This document shows positions 1-11,393 of a stretch of DNA of 64,000 nucleotides, piece after piece; positions within the stretch are counted from its first letter, which is position 1; the number at the start of each line of letters is the position of its first letter. The position numbers were made by a program, and so were the translations under genes. This DNA comes from Lepus europaeus (taxonomy: Eukaryota > Chordata > Mammalia > Lagomorpha > Leporidae): the NCBI RefSeq assembly GCF_033115175.1, contig NC_084838.1, forward strand, positions 44,991,468 through 45,055,467. Reading direction: 5' to 3'. The notes under the pieces are model-generated. The model made no database searches, was not told the DNA's origin, and saw nothing but the letters and a program-made list of their open reading frames with translations.

Positions 1-862
1 TAATTATTTAAATTAAAAGATTATTATACATATGTATGGTCTACTAGATGATGTTTTATTACATGTATACATTGTGCAATGTTCAACCACATAAATAAAT
101 TTATCTTTTCAAGCATTTGACATTTCCTTATAGTAACAAACAGGATTCTAATTTGCTGTCAGAATCCTTACATTGCACTACCTTATATTTTATCTGAATT
201 TCTATGATTTATTTATATATTTGAATTGCCTAAGGTTAAACTCCTAAAAATCTTAAAAAATTATTTTCCTTCCCATATGAATAGGATAGTCTGAGATCAG
301 TGCTACTAAATGATTAAATAAAATCTTAGTAACTAAACCATACTCTAAAGCTTAACAGTGTATTGAATAACACAATTCCAAGCTTATTTTTGTGTTCTTA
401 TATCTTAAAAATTATAATTCAAAATACAGATGATCCCTAATATACAATATTTTGACATGATTTTTTTACTTTACCATGATAACAAATACCATGCATTCAA
501 TAGAAACCATACATTGAATTTTTATCTTTTCCTGGACATTGAGCAGTGGCAGCAAGCTGAAACTCCCAGTTATCCATGATGGTAAACAAGCAAGACTACA
601 CAGTGTTCTTTGCTGTGAGAGTCTTTTGAGTACTGTGTTTTCATATCCCATAATGTCTTCAATAAGTTACATGAGAACTCTTGCGATATCAGCCATCTGG
701 GGATGGCTACCTCTCTGTGTGACTTTTTCTCTCAAAGATGTTTTAAATATTCAAAATAAGTTAAAGAAAGATGAAAAGAACATGCTTGTTACCACAGGGT
801 TAATACCCTGTATTATTATAACTCAGTGTTCCCATATTTCTAATTCATCGGAATACTAATGT
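1..862. other. AT-rich single-copy DNA, no recognisable feature
   Basis: No SINE head or tail, no L1 motif and no splice-flanked open frame was recognised. The open frames here (up to about 106 codons, around 539-859) have no recognisable domain and no codon bias that I can judge. Confidence 0.5.
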
Positions 863-1248
863 TCAAGGCACATTTTCTTTTTTTAAGATTTATTTACTTT
901 ATTATTTGAAAGACAGAGTTAAAGAGAGGCGGGGGGGGGGGGGGGGGAGGGGAGGAGAGATAGAGAGAGAGAAAGTCTTCCATCTACTGGTTCACTCTCC
1001 AAATAGCTGCAATGGCCGGGGCTGGGCCAATCTGAAGCCGGGAGCCCGGAGCTTCTTCCATGTCTCCCATGTGGGTGCAGGGGTCCAAGGACTTGGGCCA
1101 TCTTCTACTGCTTTCCCAGCCCACAGCAGAGATCTGGATCAGAAGTGGAGCACCTGGGACTGGAACCAGCGCCCATTAGGAATGCTGGCACCGCAGGCGG
1201 CGGCTTTACCTGCTATGCCACAGCACCGGTCTCTCAAGGCACATTTTC
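863..1248 (-). mobile_element. CSINE, AAATAA-tail type, with 15-bp TSD
   Basis: Reverse-oriented C repeat, body about 878-1233. The + strand reads from the degenerate tail (agatttatttactttatt) through a G-run (about 931-947) to the box 'cttgggccatcttctactgctttccca' region and the tRNA-like head. The TSD tcaaggcacattttc is perfect at 863-877 and 1234-1248. The homopolymer G tract inside the former CT-rich segment is unusual and is probably a slippage expansion. Confidence 0.93.
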
Positions 1249-1290
1249 ACTCTCGTTTTAAGTCATACGTGTCAAAATGAAAGTAAAGTA

Positions 1291-1682
1291 AAAATAAAGT
1301 ACTTTTATTTTATTTTATTTTATTTTTTTATTTTTTGACAGGCAAAGTGGACAGTGAGAGAGAGAGAGAGACAGAGAGAAAGGTCTTCCTTTGCCGTTGG
1401 TTCACCCTCTAATGGCCGCCGCGGTAGCGCGCTGCGGCCGGCGCACTGCGCTGTTCCGATGGCAGGAGCCAGGTGCTTATCCTGGTCTCCCATGGGGTGC
1501 AGAACCCAAACACTTGGGCCATCCTCCACTGCACTCCCTGGCCACAGCAGAGAGCTGGCCTGGAAGAGGGGCAACCGGGACAGGATCGGTGCCCCGACCG
1601 GGACTAGAACCCGGTGTGCCGGCGCCGCAAGGCGGAGGATTAGCCTGTTGAGCCACGGCGCCGGCAAAATAAAGTACTTTTA
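1291..1682 (-). mobile_element. CSINE, poly-A type, with 17-bp TSD
   Basis: Body about 1308-1665, reverse-oriented. It carries the GC-rich body typical of the poly-A form (ggccgccgcggtagcgcgc) and the tail signature ttttgacaggcaaagtgg. The TSD aaaataaagtactttta is perfect at 1291-1307 and 1666-1682. It lies only about 60 bp from the preceding SINE, in the same orientation. The perfect TSD suggests a fairly recent insertion. Confidence 0.93.
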
Positions 1683-1756
1683 AAATGTAACTTCTCGGAA
1701 ATGGTAAAATAAATAAATAAATAAAAACCTTTAAAAATTAATATGCTTCATGCCCC

Positions 1757-1862
1757 AGACTGGGCTATTGTGACCATTTGGGGAGTGAATGAATAAATGG
1801 AACATCATTCTCTGTATATCACGCCCTATCTCTCTGTCACTCTGCCTTTCAAATAAATAAGA
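1757..1862 (+). mobile_element. CSINE 3' fragment
   Basis: Only the 3' third is present: 'gtgaccatttggggagtgaa', a short CT tract and the tail 'ctgcctttcaaataaataag'. The tRNA-like head and central body are missing, so this is a 5'-truncated or deleted old copy. Confidence 0.8.
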
Positions 1863-2749
1863 AAATATTTTTAAAAATATTTTAATAATCTGTTTTGCTA
1901 TTGGTGCTCTGCTATTCTTTTAGGTCTGTCATTTAGATATTTACTTAATTTCCTTAAATCCCAGGATATTTTATTTTTGGTGGCTTTATTAGTAAATAAA
2001 AATTAAAGTTTGACCAATCAAGTTAGTAGATAATTAAATTAAGGTAAATTTGTAGAAAAAATATCACAAAACATAAAATCTGTAATACTTGCCTCTTCAC
2101 ACTTACATATAAGTTGAAAGAATTAATTTTAGGCAAAGATATTTTAAAAACCACAGAGACAAAAATTTTACTTTCACTAAAATTTTTAATATAGTATTTT
2201 GAAACAATATGCACTATTAATAAAAGTAATGATTCCAAATATGTGGAAATCTACACATGAGGAACAGTACTGAAATTTAGAAAAATATTTCCAAAATAAA
2301 AATGTACCATATGTACAAAGATTGATTGTAATATATAACATCAAGGATTTTCACAGAGTAGAATGAGTGCCAGTATTCCAATACATCAATGTTGATAGTA
2401 ATTGAATAGGCTGGCACCAAATCTCAAATTCTATTCTCATAACATTAAGGAAAAAAAAAGAAAATGTTCAACACAATAAGAAAAGTATATATACTATTTC
2501 TTTTTAATTAGTACAAAATGCATGCAGTTTTTAAGGGAAAATATTTGCAATCTCAATTATACACTGAAAGCATTGCTTCATTGGTTCTCTACATTTTGCA
2601 TAATTTATGAGTCACTCTCTATGCAATCGCTACTTTCACTTTTCTAACTTGCTCAACTTATGAGTTGATTATAATTTCAGTTTTAACTAACTTTAAAAAA
2701 ATAAGATCATTTGTAAGCTCCTATAAAAGCTACTCAGAGATGGATGTTT
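1863..2749. other. AT-rich DNA, no recognisable feature
   Basis: Very AT-rich, with several short A and T runs. No repeat family or coding signal was recognised. Confidence 0.45.
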
Positions 2750-2842
2750 TGGGCACAGCAGGTTAAGATGCTGCTTGGAACACATGCGTCCCACAATGCA
2801 ATACCAATGATTTAAGTCCCTGCTGCTCCGCACTTCCATGGA
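2750..2842 (+). mobile_element. Old CSINE head fragment
   Basis: Diverged C-repeat 5' part: 'gggcacagcaggttaagatg', then 'gcgtcccacaatg' and 'ctgctgctccgcacttcc'. Its 3' half is absent, and it abuts antisense L1 sequence. Divergence is much greater than in the TSD-flanked copies, so it is an old insertion. Confidence 0.6.
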
Positions 2843-2869
2843 TGTGAAATTTCTTTACGTTTTTCTTCT

Positions 2870-3690
2870 TTTGTCCAACTAATGGCTTATGATTTTTGTT
2901 TATCTAGCCAAAAAATCAGCTCATTTCATTGTTTTTTCTGAATCTTTGTCTCTATGATGTTTATTTCTTTTTTTACTTTTATTATTTCTTTTCTCCTAAC
3001 AATTTTGGATTTGGTTAATTATTTTTCCTTCTATTTTCTTAAGGTTCAGAAATAATTTACTTATTCAGAATCTTTCTGGTATTTTTTTGTGTGTGTGCAG
3101 ACATTGATTGCTCTAAATTAACCTCTCACTACTGCTTTTGCTGTATCTCATTAGTACTAGTATATTCTGTTTCAATTTTCATTCACTTCAAGAATTTTTA
3201 AATTTTTCTCCTGGGTTTCTTCCTTGATTCACTGTTTCAGGAATGAGTTATTTAATTTTTATGTATTTGTGGAGTTTTTTTTTTCTTTTTGTTGATTTCT
3301 AGTTTATTGGCTTGTGATTAGGAAATAAACGTGATGTGATTTCTATGCTTTTGCATTTGTTGTGACTTGTTTTGTGACCTACCATATGATATATGCTGGA
3401 AAATGTTCCAAGTGCTGTTGAAAAGAATGTTTAATCTGCAGCTATTGGATACAAACTTCTGTAATGTATGTTAGGTCCAACTGATTTAGGGTGCAATTTA
3501 ACTCTATGGTTTCTTTGTTAATTTTCTGTCTGGATAATAAGCTCATTTCTGAAAATGAGGTGCTAAAATTCACTACTTTTTTTTTGTACTGGATTCTTTC
3601 TCTTCCTTTGGGTTCTTTTAATATTTGCTTTATCTATTTGGGTAATCTACTTTCAGTTTACTTTATACTCATAAGTTTAACCCTACACTA
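2870..3690 (-). mobile_element. Old L1 fragment, ORF2 endonuclease-proximal region, antisense
   Basis: The + strand reads like the complement of L1 ORF2 5' sequence. Landmarks include the reverse complements of the segments around 'cttttgctgtatctcatta' (3137 on), 'ttgatttctagtttattgg' (about 3292) and the EN-region text near 3530-3590. All frames are broken. It is an old, inactive copy, and its 3' end is not contiguous with the next L1 piece. Confidence 0.65.
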
Positions 3691-3699
3691 AGTAAAGAA

Positions 3700-4140
3700 T
3701 TCAATAAATAGTAAGAAGAAAAAACACTGTCCCTCAACAATAGAGAGAAGGGCTGTAAACAATCATAGAATGTCTAAATGGTCCTTTATGAAGTTTATAA
3801 TTAATTTTTGTAAACTATAGCTGTCCTGCTATGTTGCAAAGTGTTAAAATTTATTCCCCCCATGTAACTGTATTATGGTACCTGCTGTCAACTTTCTTTC
3901 GTCTCCCCTCCCCCCACACCCTTCTTAACCCCTAGTGACCAGTATTCTACTGTCTCCTCCTCTGAAGTCAGGTTTTCAAACTTTGACATATGAGCAAGAG
4001 CATGCACTATTTGTCTTTCAGTTCTTAGCTTATCTCACCTAAATTATGTCTTCCAGATCCATCCATGTTGCCACAAATGACAGGATTTAATTCTCCCCTT
4101 TTTTGGCTGTATAACATTCCACTGTTTGATTCTACATGGA
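3700..4140 (-). mobile_element. Old L1 3'-end fragment, antisense
   Basis: The + strand matches the complement of an L1M-type 3' region: 'ccagatccatccatgttgcc' at 4055 and 'acaaatgacaggatttaatt' just after, then 'ggctgtataacattccact'. The order relative to the EN-region piece at 2870-3690 is wrong for one element, so I infer two separate insertions or a rearrangement. Confidence 0.65.
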
Positions 4141-4886
4141 AAAATATTCCCTGGTATCTTTTAGTGATTATATAGCAAAACAAGATGCATCTTTAAACTT
4201 ATAAAGTCTATTTAATCCTATGTACTCTATCATGTATTATGTAAAGATCTTCAAATTGGGGTCTAGATACTGTGAATATTCCCATACTATGGTGGCCATT
4301 TGCACTACAGATATTGACAACTCAAATATCATATATATTAATAAAATCAGCATATTATATTTACCTATATATTAATATTTTCAATACTATTCAGCTTTCC
4401 TAAAAATATTTTTTCCTGAAGATATATTTCCATATCATATGATTTTCTTTTTTCCAGGGGAACTTTTCCATCTTTTCTTGTGGTAGAAGTCAGTGAATAA
4501 AAAATTGGGGCCTCTTTTTAACCTCAAATCTGAAAATGTTATTTTTAAATTCATTCTTGAAGGATATGTTTCCTTAATTTAGAATTCCATGCCGATAGTT
4601 ATGCTTTTGGTTCTAGATATAATTTTATTTTGTCTTTTACTTTTATTATTCTTGATGACACACCAACTGTAGTGCTTATTATTGCTCTCCATAAAAATAT
4701 TTTTCTTTTCTCTGTCTGCTTTTAAGATGTCTCCTTAAATTTTAAGTAATGCAATTATCATGTGACTTATTATCTGCAAGATTAGAACCTTTGTAGAAAA
4801 TAAGCTAGTACAACAAATGAAGCATACAGATAGTTTAATTACAACAATAAAATTCTCAAACCAGATAGGAAGAACTTTATTCAAGT
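4141..4886. other. AT-rich DNA, no recognisable feature
   Basis: No repeat family or exon-like signal was recognised. The 181-codon minus-strand frame reaching 4735 is a by-product of the adjacent purine tract, whose complement codes only Pro/Ser/Leu. Confidence 0.45.
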
Positions 4887-5270
4887 AATCAAGAAGGGAG
4901 AGGGGTAGAGGGGGGAGGAGGTAGGGAGGGGGGAGGGAGAGGGAGAGTAAGGAATGGGGAGGTGGAGGGAGGAGAGAGAGGGGGTGGGAAGGGAGGGGAA
5001 GGAGGGGGAGAGGGGGGAGGGGGGGAGGAGGAGGGGGAGGAGGGGGAGAGGGGGAGGGAGAAAGGAGAAGGGGAGGAGGTAGGGGGGAGGGGGGAGAGGG
5101 GGAGGGGGATGGTTGCAGAGGCGGGAGAAGAGGGGAAGGGGAGGGAGGGGAGAGTGGAGGGGAAGGAGGGGAAGGGAAGAGGGGAGGGGAATGAGAGGGA
5201 AAGAGGAGAGGGAGGGGAGAGAGGGGAGAGAGGGGAGGGAGGGGAGAGAGGAGAGGGAGGGGAGAGAATG
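4887..5270 (+). repeat. Polypurine (GGGGA/GAGAG) low-complexity tract, about 384 bp
   Basis: Nearly all A and G on the + strand, with units such as GGGGAGA, GGAGGGG and GGGAA and very few pyrimidine interruptions. It sits exactly where a reverse CSINE would carry its short CT-rich (here GA-rich) segment, directly before 'ttcttccatctactggttca'. It therefore looks like a massively expanded SINE-internal microsatellite. Long Pro/Ser/Leu or Gly/Glu/Arg frames through it are artefacts. Confidence 0.9.
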
Positions 5271-5370
5271 ATTCTTCCATCTACTGGTTCATTCCCCAAG
5301 TGGCTGCTAGCAGCTGGGGTTAGGCCAGGCCGGAGCCAAGAACTTCATCCTTGTCTCCCAGAGAGTGAAG
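5255..5370 (-). mobile_element. CSINE remnant abutting the polypurine tract
   Basis: The reverse C-repeat segment reads 'tcttccatctactggttcat', 'gtggctgctagcagctggg' and 'ccttgtctccc'. After about 5370 the similarity stops, so the tRNA-like head half is missing. The tail would lie left of the purine tract near 4870-4887. Confidence 0.75.
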
Positions 5371-5630
5371 GGGAACCAACATTTGGAGACTCAATGGATA
5401 ATAAAAAAATCCATCAAGACACAATAAGAAGAGTGATATAAGAGGACAAAACCATGAGAACAATGACACTGAAGGTCACTGAAGCTTTGAGTATTAGGAA
5501 CTGATATGAACCCAGTGATTGAACAGGGTGTTGCCTGAAGTATGTTGGGTTGAATGATGTAGGAAAATTAGACTCTGAATTTTCTCTTAATTGTAGTGAA
5601 GAGTCATTGATAAATCTTAAATAGAGGTAA

Positions 5631-5957
5631 GATTCATTCTAATTTTTTGAAATATTTATTTGAAAAAGTTAGAGAGAGAGGGAGAAACAAAGAGAGACAG
5701 AGAGAGAGAGAGATCTTCCATGTGCTAATTCACTCCTCAGATAGCTGCAACTGCCAGGGTTTGTCAAAGCCGCCAGTAGAGGAGCCAGGATCTTCACCTA
5801 GGTCTCCCACATCCTTCACTGCTTTCCCCAGGCCACTAGTAGGGAGCTTCATCAGAAATGAAAAAACAAGAACTGTATCTGGAGCCCATATGGGAAACCA
5901 GCATCGTAGGTGGCATCTTTACCTGCTAAGCCACAGTATTGTCCTTACTCATTCTAA
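5631..5957 (-). mobile_element. CSINE, AAATAA-tail type
   Basis: Reverse-oriented copy, body about 5643-5944, running from 'atttatttgaaaaagttagag' to 'acctgctaagccacagtatt'. A short TSD tcattctaa is seen at 5634-5642 and 5949-5957. Moderately diverged, with a deletion in the middle (the 'cttgggccatcttctactg' segment is shortened). Confidence 0.85.
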
Positions 5958-6308
5958 CATGCATCCTTAAAAAGTATATCCTGTTTACAGTATGAATAAT
6001 AAAATTAAGTGGTAAATACAGAGCAGATTGATAACTTGATAGCGTATTGTGCTATTTCATAATAGAGATAATGATAGTTTAGACTAAGATGATGAGAAAA
6101 TAAAGAGAATGTTATAAGTCTAGTGCTAATTTTTTAATTTGATAGTTATAGCTAATAATGAGGGACACTAGTAGATCATATTCTAGAAATAAATACCAAC
6201 ACAGTGAGTGGTTAATTATTGTGATGCAGAGAAGTGATACCAACATTTTTCATGTTACAATGGGCCTTAGAAAGCTGGGGGTTTTTTGTTTGCTTTGTTT
6301 TTGTTTTT
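5958..6308. other. AT-rich DNA, no recognisable feature
   Basis: Unique-looking sequence between two reverse SINEs. Nothing was recognised. Confidence 0.45.
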
Positions 6309-6634
6309 TAAAATTTATTTCTTTATTTGAAAGGTAGAATTACAGAGATGGAGAGACAGAGGCAGAGAGAGAGAAGTCTGCTATCCGCTGTTGCACTCCT
6401 CAAATGGCCACAACAGCCAGGGCTGGGCCAGATGGAAGCCAGGAATCAGGAGTTTCATCTAGGTGTCCAACATGGGTGAAAGGGTTAAAGCACTTGAGCC
6501 ATCTTCTGCTGATTTCCCAGGTGCATTAGCAGGAAGCTGGATCAGAAGTGGAGCAGCCGCAATTTGCCCCAGTGCCCATATGGAATAGGAACACTAAAGG
6601 CCATGGCTAAACCAACGGCACCATAGTGCAGGCC
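6309..6634 (-). mobile_element. CSINE, AAATAA-tail type, diverged
   Basis: A reverse C repeat runs from 'aaaatttatttctttatttg' to 'caccatagtgcaggcccc'. The middle reads 'gggctgggccagatggaagc' and 'ggtgcattagcaggaagctg', the latter typical of an older subfamily. No clear TSD was seen. Confidence 0.85.
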
Positions 6635-7287
6635 CCCAGGAAACTGCTTCTTATCTGTATAAATTTTCTGTTATTTTTATTTACAAGAGACTAATGTAAT
6701 TTCATCCATAAAATGCAGATAAAACCCACATATAAGCTATCTGCCATTCAAAATCTCAATTACCTCCTTACCCTCCAACATATCAATCTTTGACTACGGT
6801 AACTCAATCAAGAAATTTGTTATTCTGTAATGAACAGCTAGATTAAGTATACAAGAACTACAGAATAATAACTTGCATTAGCTCAGGTGAATTGCTTTGG
6901 CTTTGTGGAGTCTTAAAACAGAACATAATTCTTAACAAGAAAAGACTGCTGGAAATCCAGATATTTCATATCTCAAGTCCCAGTTTTTATAAAACCCTAT
7001 TATTTCATTCTAGATAATGATTGCTTATTATTTTTATCATCTTATACATAAAATTATGTGCTATTTCCAATATTAATTTTAGGGGTAGTATCTAAACCTA
7101 TAATATTTTTTGAAATGTAGGCAATTTCTTTTTATTTGATTATTTATGCCATAAATGTGCTATTATTTTAGTATGAGTAATTCTTCAAAAAATTTTAAGT
7201 TTATTTCTCATCTTCAAAAAATTAAGTAATCATTTTTACTTTTTTATTTATTTTTCTACTACACTGCTTAAAAATTCTTTAAAGAAT
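6635..7287. other. AT-rich DNA, no recognisable feature
   Basis: High AT content with A/T runs. No repeat family or gene signal was recognised. Confidence 0.45.
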
Positions 7288-7743
7288 TGAGAGCAGACAT
7301 TAAGAATAGCAGTTAAGATGTTTCTGACACCCACATCTCATATTTGAGTTCTTGGGTTTGCATCATACCTCTGCTCCTGATTTCAACCTCTTGATGATGT
7401 GTACCCTGGAGGTAGCAGTCATGCCAGAAGTAAAGTCTCTTTCAATCTTGTGTGACACCCAGATTGAGTTCCTGGCTCCTGGTTTCAGACGGACACAGCC
7501 CCTTCTTGTGGGAATTTGGGTGTGAGCCAGCAGATGGGAGATAGTACTACCTCTCCTGACTCTCCGTCTCTGTTTCTCTCTCTCTCTCCTCCTCTCCCCC
7601 CTCTCTCCCTCTCTCCCTCTCCTCCTGTCTCCCTCTCTCCCTCTCCCCCGCTTCCCCTCTCTCCCTCTCCCCCTCTCTCCCTCTCTCCTCCCCCTCTCTC
7701 CCTCTCTCCCTCTCTCCCTGCCTTTCATAAAAGTAAACTAAAT
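7288..7743 (+). mobile_element. Old CSINE with expanded CT tract
   Basis: Forward C repeat of a diverged type: head 'gcagacattaagaatagcag', body 'ttcctggctcctggtttcag', then 'gtgagccagcagatgggag'. The CT-rich segment is expanded to about 170 bp (7555-7722) of CTCCCT/CTCTCC units before the short terminal 'ctgcctttcataaaagtaaa'. Open frames across the tract are low-complexity artefacts. Confidence 0.82.
7555..7722 (+). repeat. Polypyrimidine (CTCTCCC)n microsatellite
   Basis: About 170 bp with almost no purines on the + strand, inside the preceding SINE. It is the pyrimidine-strand counterpart of the tract at 4887-5270 and probably had the same origin in the CT-rich region of a C repeat. Confidence 0.9.
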
Positions 7744-7808
7744 GATTAATATTTCTTAGAAAACTATAAATGTAAACATTGTACTGGTTTAGAATGGAAA
7801 ATACTATA

Positions 7809-7831
7809 TACACCACACACACACACACACC
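7809..7831 (+). repeat. (CA)n microsatellite
   Basis: Short CA dinucleotide run following 'actatatacacc'. It has about nine perfect units and then passes into 'cccctacc'. Confidence 0.9.
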
Positions 7832-9356
7832 CCTACCTCTGACTTCATTGGAAGGGAAAAATAGCACTGCTCTGGATCATTGAAACCTAACTTTGAGCTA
7901 TTTTTTATAAGACAATGTTTTCAAAATAATTATGCTAGGTTACTTTTTAAAATGATGATTTTTCCTAACTCGTTTTGTCAAAACTTTTTGTGAATAAATA
8001 GGTCACTTGGATTTCAAAAATTTCAGATATAAGGGAGCTATGGTAGTTTGAAGGGTCTATGTAAAAAATAAATAAATCTGAGTACTGGGAGGCTTTAAGT
8101 TTGCTAACCCTGTTGGTTTTTTTGCTTAGACTCATTTCTTCCTACGTGGCCATTGTTGCATAATATATGAAAAATACTAACAATTTGGTATTATAACTTC
8201 TCCAGAAAATCATGGTATTTTTTCTTTATTTGATTTTTTTAAGATAAGAAGTGTATGTCATCCAACATTTGTGTCCATTCCTTAAATGAAATATTTTTTA
8301 AAATAATAAAATCAGTACAAGTTGGATGAATTGCATGGCCAAGTTAGCTCAAGAATCCCCTGAGTCTGGGGTCTCTAGAATTCTGACAGGTGAACACAGG
8401 AGCTTCATGCAGAAAGTATTACTGCTGTGTTGGGCACTGATTCTGCATCTGGCTATGGCATTGATGAATGGCAGTTATTTTAGGTGAAAATCTACACTTT
8501 ATTTAGAGAAATTTCCTTAACATTAGTTCTATAATACGACAAAACAAGTAAAAAATATTCAAAGTATGAGATGATTTTTTTTTCTAAAAGCAATATTCAC
8601 ACTGTAAAATGCTTTCCACATTCTATGCAGAAGATTCAAAAATTAAACCACATAAACTTAATTTAAAATATATTATTGAAAAAATTATTCCCCTTTCATA
8701 ACTCATCTTTCTCCAAAAAGTATTGAATAATTTCATCATAATTCCAAATGTTCTCTTTAGAGTCTCCTTGGGGTCAATTTCTACATAGCATTCCCATAGG
8801 TCTATTTATATCTTCATTTCTGCCACTCATTTCTTTTACCTCATGTGTTAAAATTATAAAAAATCTGACTCAATATTATTCTTCTTTCACTTAAGATCCT
8901 TGTATTCTTCCTTACTATTCATCTTGGTTGATATAATTTTGATTATGTTTCACATGTGTGTTAAATTTCCAATTTATAAAATCTGCCTCTAAAACAAACT
9001 ACAGTTTTATTTCCTATGGTAGATTGACTTATTCTGAAATTAATCTCTATCACATCTTTTTGCTACCTTTCTCAGTTAAACTTACCCAAAACAAAGTTTT
9101 GTTATTGCATTATGCTATTACTTTTCACTATTCCCTAATTGTTCTCTTTGCTGCAATATACTGGAATTGTCTCTGTTTATTTCCCTCTTCTTTATTTAGA
9201 TGATATCTACTTTCATCTAAGCAACAATGTATGGTTCAGTAACAATAGTACTTTCAAGTCTGGTACAACTAGTTTTAGCTCCCAACAAACTCTATTAAAA
9301 GAATCTAACAACAAAACAACATGGTCAGTTAATGGTCATCTGATGTGATTGTTGTT
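7832..9356. other. Single-copy AT-rich stretch, no recognisable feature
   Basis: About 1.5 kb without a recognisable SINE, L1 or coding signal, the longest repeat-poor interval in the first third of the window. Short open frames near 8958-9348 lack any recognisable domain. Confidence 0.5.
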
Positions 9357-9717
9357 AGATTTTCAAAATCCAGGCTGGCACCATGGCTCACTTGGCTAGT
9401 CCTCCTCCTGCAGCACCGGCACCCCGGGTTCTAGTCCCGGTTGGGGCACTGGATTCTGTCCTGATTGCTCCTCTTCCAGTCCAGCTCTCTGCTGTGGCCC
9501 GGGAAGGCAATGGAGCATGGCCCAAGTGCTTGGGCCGTGCACCCACATGGAAGACCAGGAGGAAGCACCTGGCTCCTGGCTTTGGATTGGCGCAGCACGC
9601 CGGCCATTGTGGCCATTTGGGGGGTGAACCAATGGAAAGGAACACCTTTCTGTCTCTCTCTCTCTCACTGTCTAAATCTGCCTGTCAAAAAAAAAAAAAA
9701 AAGATTTTCAAAGTCCA
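9357..9717 (+). mobile_element. CSINE, poly-A type, with 16-bp TSD
   Basis: Forward copy, body about 9372-9701. The head reads 'ggctggcaccatggctcact', with 'gggttctagtcccggttggg' and the tail 'ctgcctgtc' plus a pure A run. The TSD agattttcaaaatcca/agattttcaaagtcca (9357-9372 and 9702-9717) matches 15 of 16. Several minus-strand open frames here are SINE shadows. Confidence 0.94.
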
Positions 9718-10357
9718 AATAAAGCACCTAAAAATAAACCTCAATAAATGATGGGAGCTTCCTAAATCTCTAACTCTATCACGTAAGTTCCTAATAACCT
9801 TTTATTTTATTCTCAATGTGCAAATATACAATGAAAGATACAAACACCAATTAGAAACGCAGCTGCTCAGTGATGAAAGCAAGAACAGATAGGTTGCATC
9901 TTCATAAAATCTGCAGTGGTTGCACGGTATAATGTTATAAGGGAGTCACAGGATCACCCAGAAATGTTGCTGCTATTATTTAGTGATGTCTGCCTTGTAC
10001 ACAGGAACTAAGAAGGATGGTATATTTATACTCCCTGACCTAAAAAACAAAGCAAACAAACTGCTGAGTTTCTTTTGAGGGAAAGTTGAAACTGACAGCA
10101 CCTATATAGAAAGTTAAAATAAAGAGCAAGAGTTTGGAATCCAGGGATACTAGTAATAAGACTGTTGCCATAGTCTGTACTACAATTTTAAAATTCAAAA
10201 TTCAAAAACAAAGAATTCATTAAAACAATTAGTAGAGATGAAGAATGACAGAACAGAAAGTTTTTTCACCATAAAAATGAATTAGAGTTAATCATTGATT
10301 AAATAGAGATGATGAGGAAGAAATATGAGTTAAGAAAGGTACTTAGGAAATATCAAA
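9718..10357. other. AT-rich DNA before the L1, no firm feature
   Basis: No firm assignment. Because old L1M sequence resumes after the L1 at 15440, part of this interval could also be old L1M, but I could not recognise it. Confidence 0.4.
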
Positions 10358-11393
10358 GATGACAGAATAGGGAGGGAGCTTACTGCCCTATTCTAGGAGA
10401 AGATAGTTTTGTTTGTTTGTTTTTTTTTTTTAAAAAAAAAAAGCAGAGAGAGTGCAGTCTCAGGGAAGAGTTAGAAAGAAAACGGCAGAGGAAATGCCAT
10501 GCAAATTAGAGGGACACCATTGACCTACATGAGGAGTGTGGACAACTCAGGACCACAACAGCCAAAAACCTCAGCACCTGCTTTGGAGTGAGTTGAGACC
10601 AGTCTGAGGCAGCCCAACCACTGATGATAAAGCAGCAGGAAGAATCTGGCTTGGAGCCCTGTGGGGAACAGTGTACCTGCCAAACTAGAGGAGAAAAAAG
10701 GGGGCACATTTCTCTCTCCCCGGCCACTCTGCACCAGTGAAAGAGGGCAGGCACCATTTTGGACGTATACAATAGCTGTGCTGGCTCATGCCCACACCCA
10801 ACTCAAACGCCTGAGTCTGGTGGGGAGAACTGACAGGGGGCTGGGTGCTCGGTACTGTGCGAGGCTTGTTTGCCACTACTATGAAAACACTGTGGCTGCA
10901 CAGGAGGACTCAGGGTGTGGCTGGGGCTTTGGGCAGTCACTGTGGGAAGCACCATGTGCTCAGAGTTCCCTTATTCCCTGGTGAGGGTCATTGCTATGAA
11001 ATTCGCACTTACACTGAAGGATACACAGATCCTTTTTGTGGATCTTGCAGCAGCTTGGATGAAAATTGTACCTAATGAGGTTAGACCCTAGGTATTGGTC
11101 CCCTTTGAGGAGAGGAGGTAAGCGTGAGACCACATCAACAGAACAGAACAAAGTTCCCCTATGGTAAAAGAGAGAGAGAGAGAGTTACCATGCCAAACCT
11201 GGGCATCAGTTTGGATACTCCCTTCACCCTGTAGCGCTGAACAGAGCTCCCTCGAAACATCCACTATACTTCTCGAGGTATCCTCTGAAAAAGTGGAAAG
11301 TCCACTAAGCCACAGAGGCATAGTCCAAAGATAAAACTCATCACAGGGAAAAACAAAATAAAACAAAAAAGAAACCAATGCATATCTCCACAA
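10358..11393 (+). promoter_or_regulatory. L1 5'UTR / internal promoter region
   Basis: GC-richer than its surroundings and colinear, in opposite orientation, with 35080-36141. In L1s generally this region holds an internal Pol II promoter. That role is inferred from position; no defined promoter motif was recognised. An A-run (10431-10442) after a T-run (10420-10430) sits near the 5' end. Confidence 0.6.

Noticed and set aside
4735-5441. Long open frames (181, 136 and 159 codons) on both strands
   Set aside because: They run through the polypurine tract and encode only Pro/Ser/Leu or Gly/Glu/Arg low-complexity text. There is no gene structure.
7363-7867. Frames of 77-121 codons on both strands
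   Set aside because: They are produced by the CTCTCCC microsatellite inside a SINE.
9383-9751. 122-codon + strand frame and several minus-strand frames
   Set aside because: They are translations of a poly-A-type CSINE. The same peptides recur at every copy of this SINE type (for example near 43785-44316 and 54518-54745).
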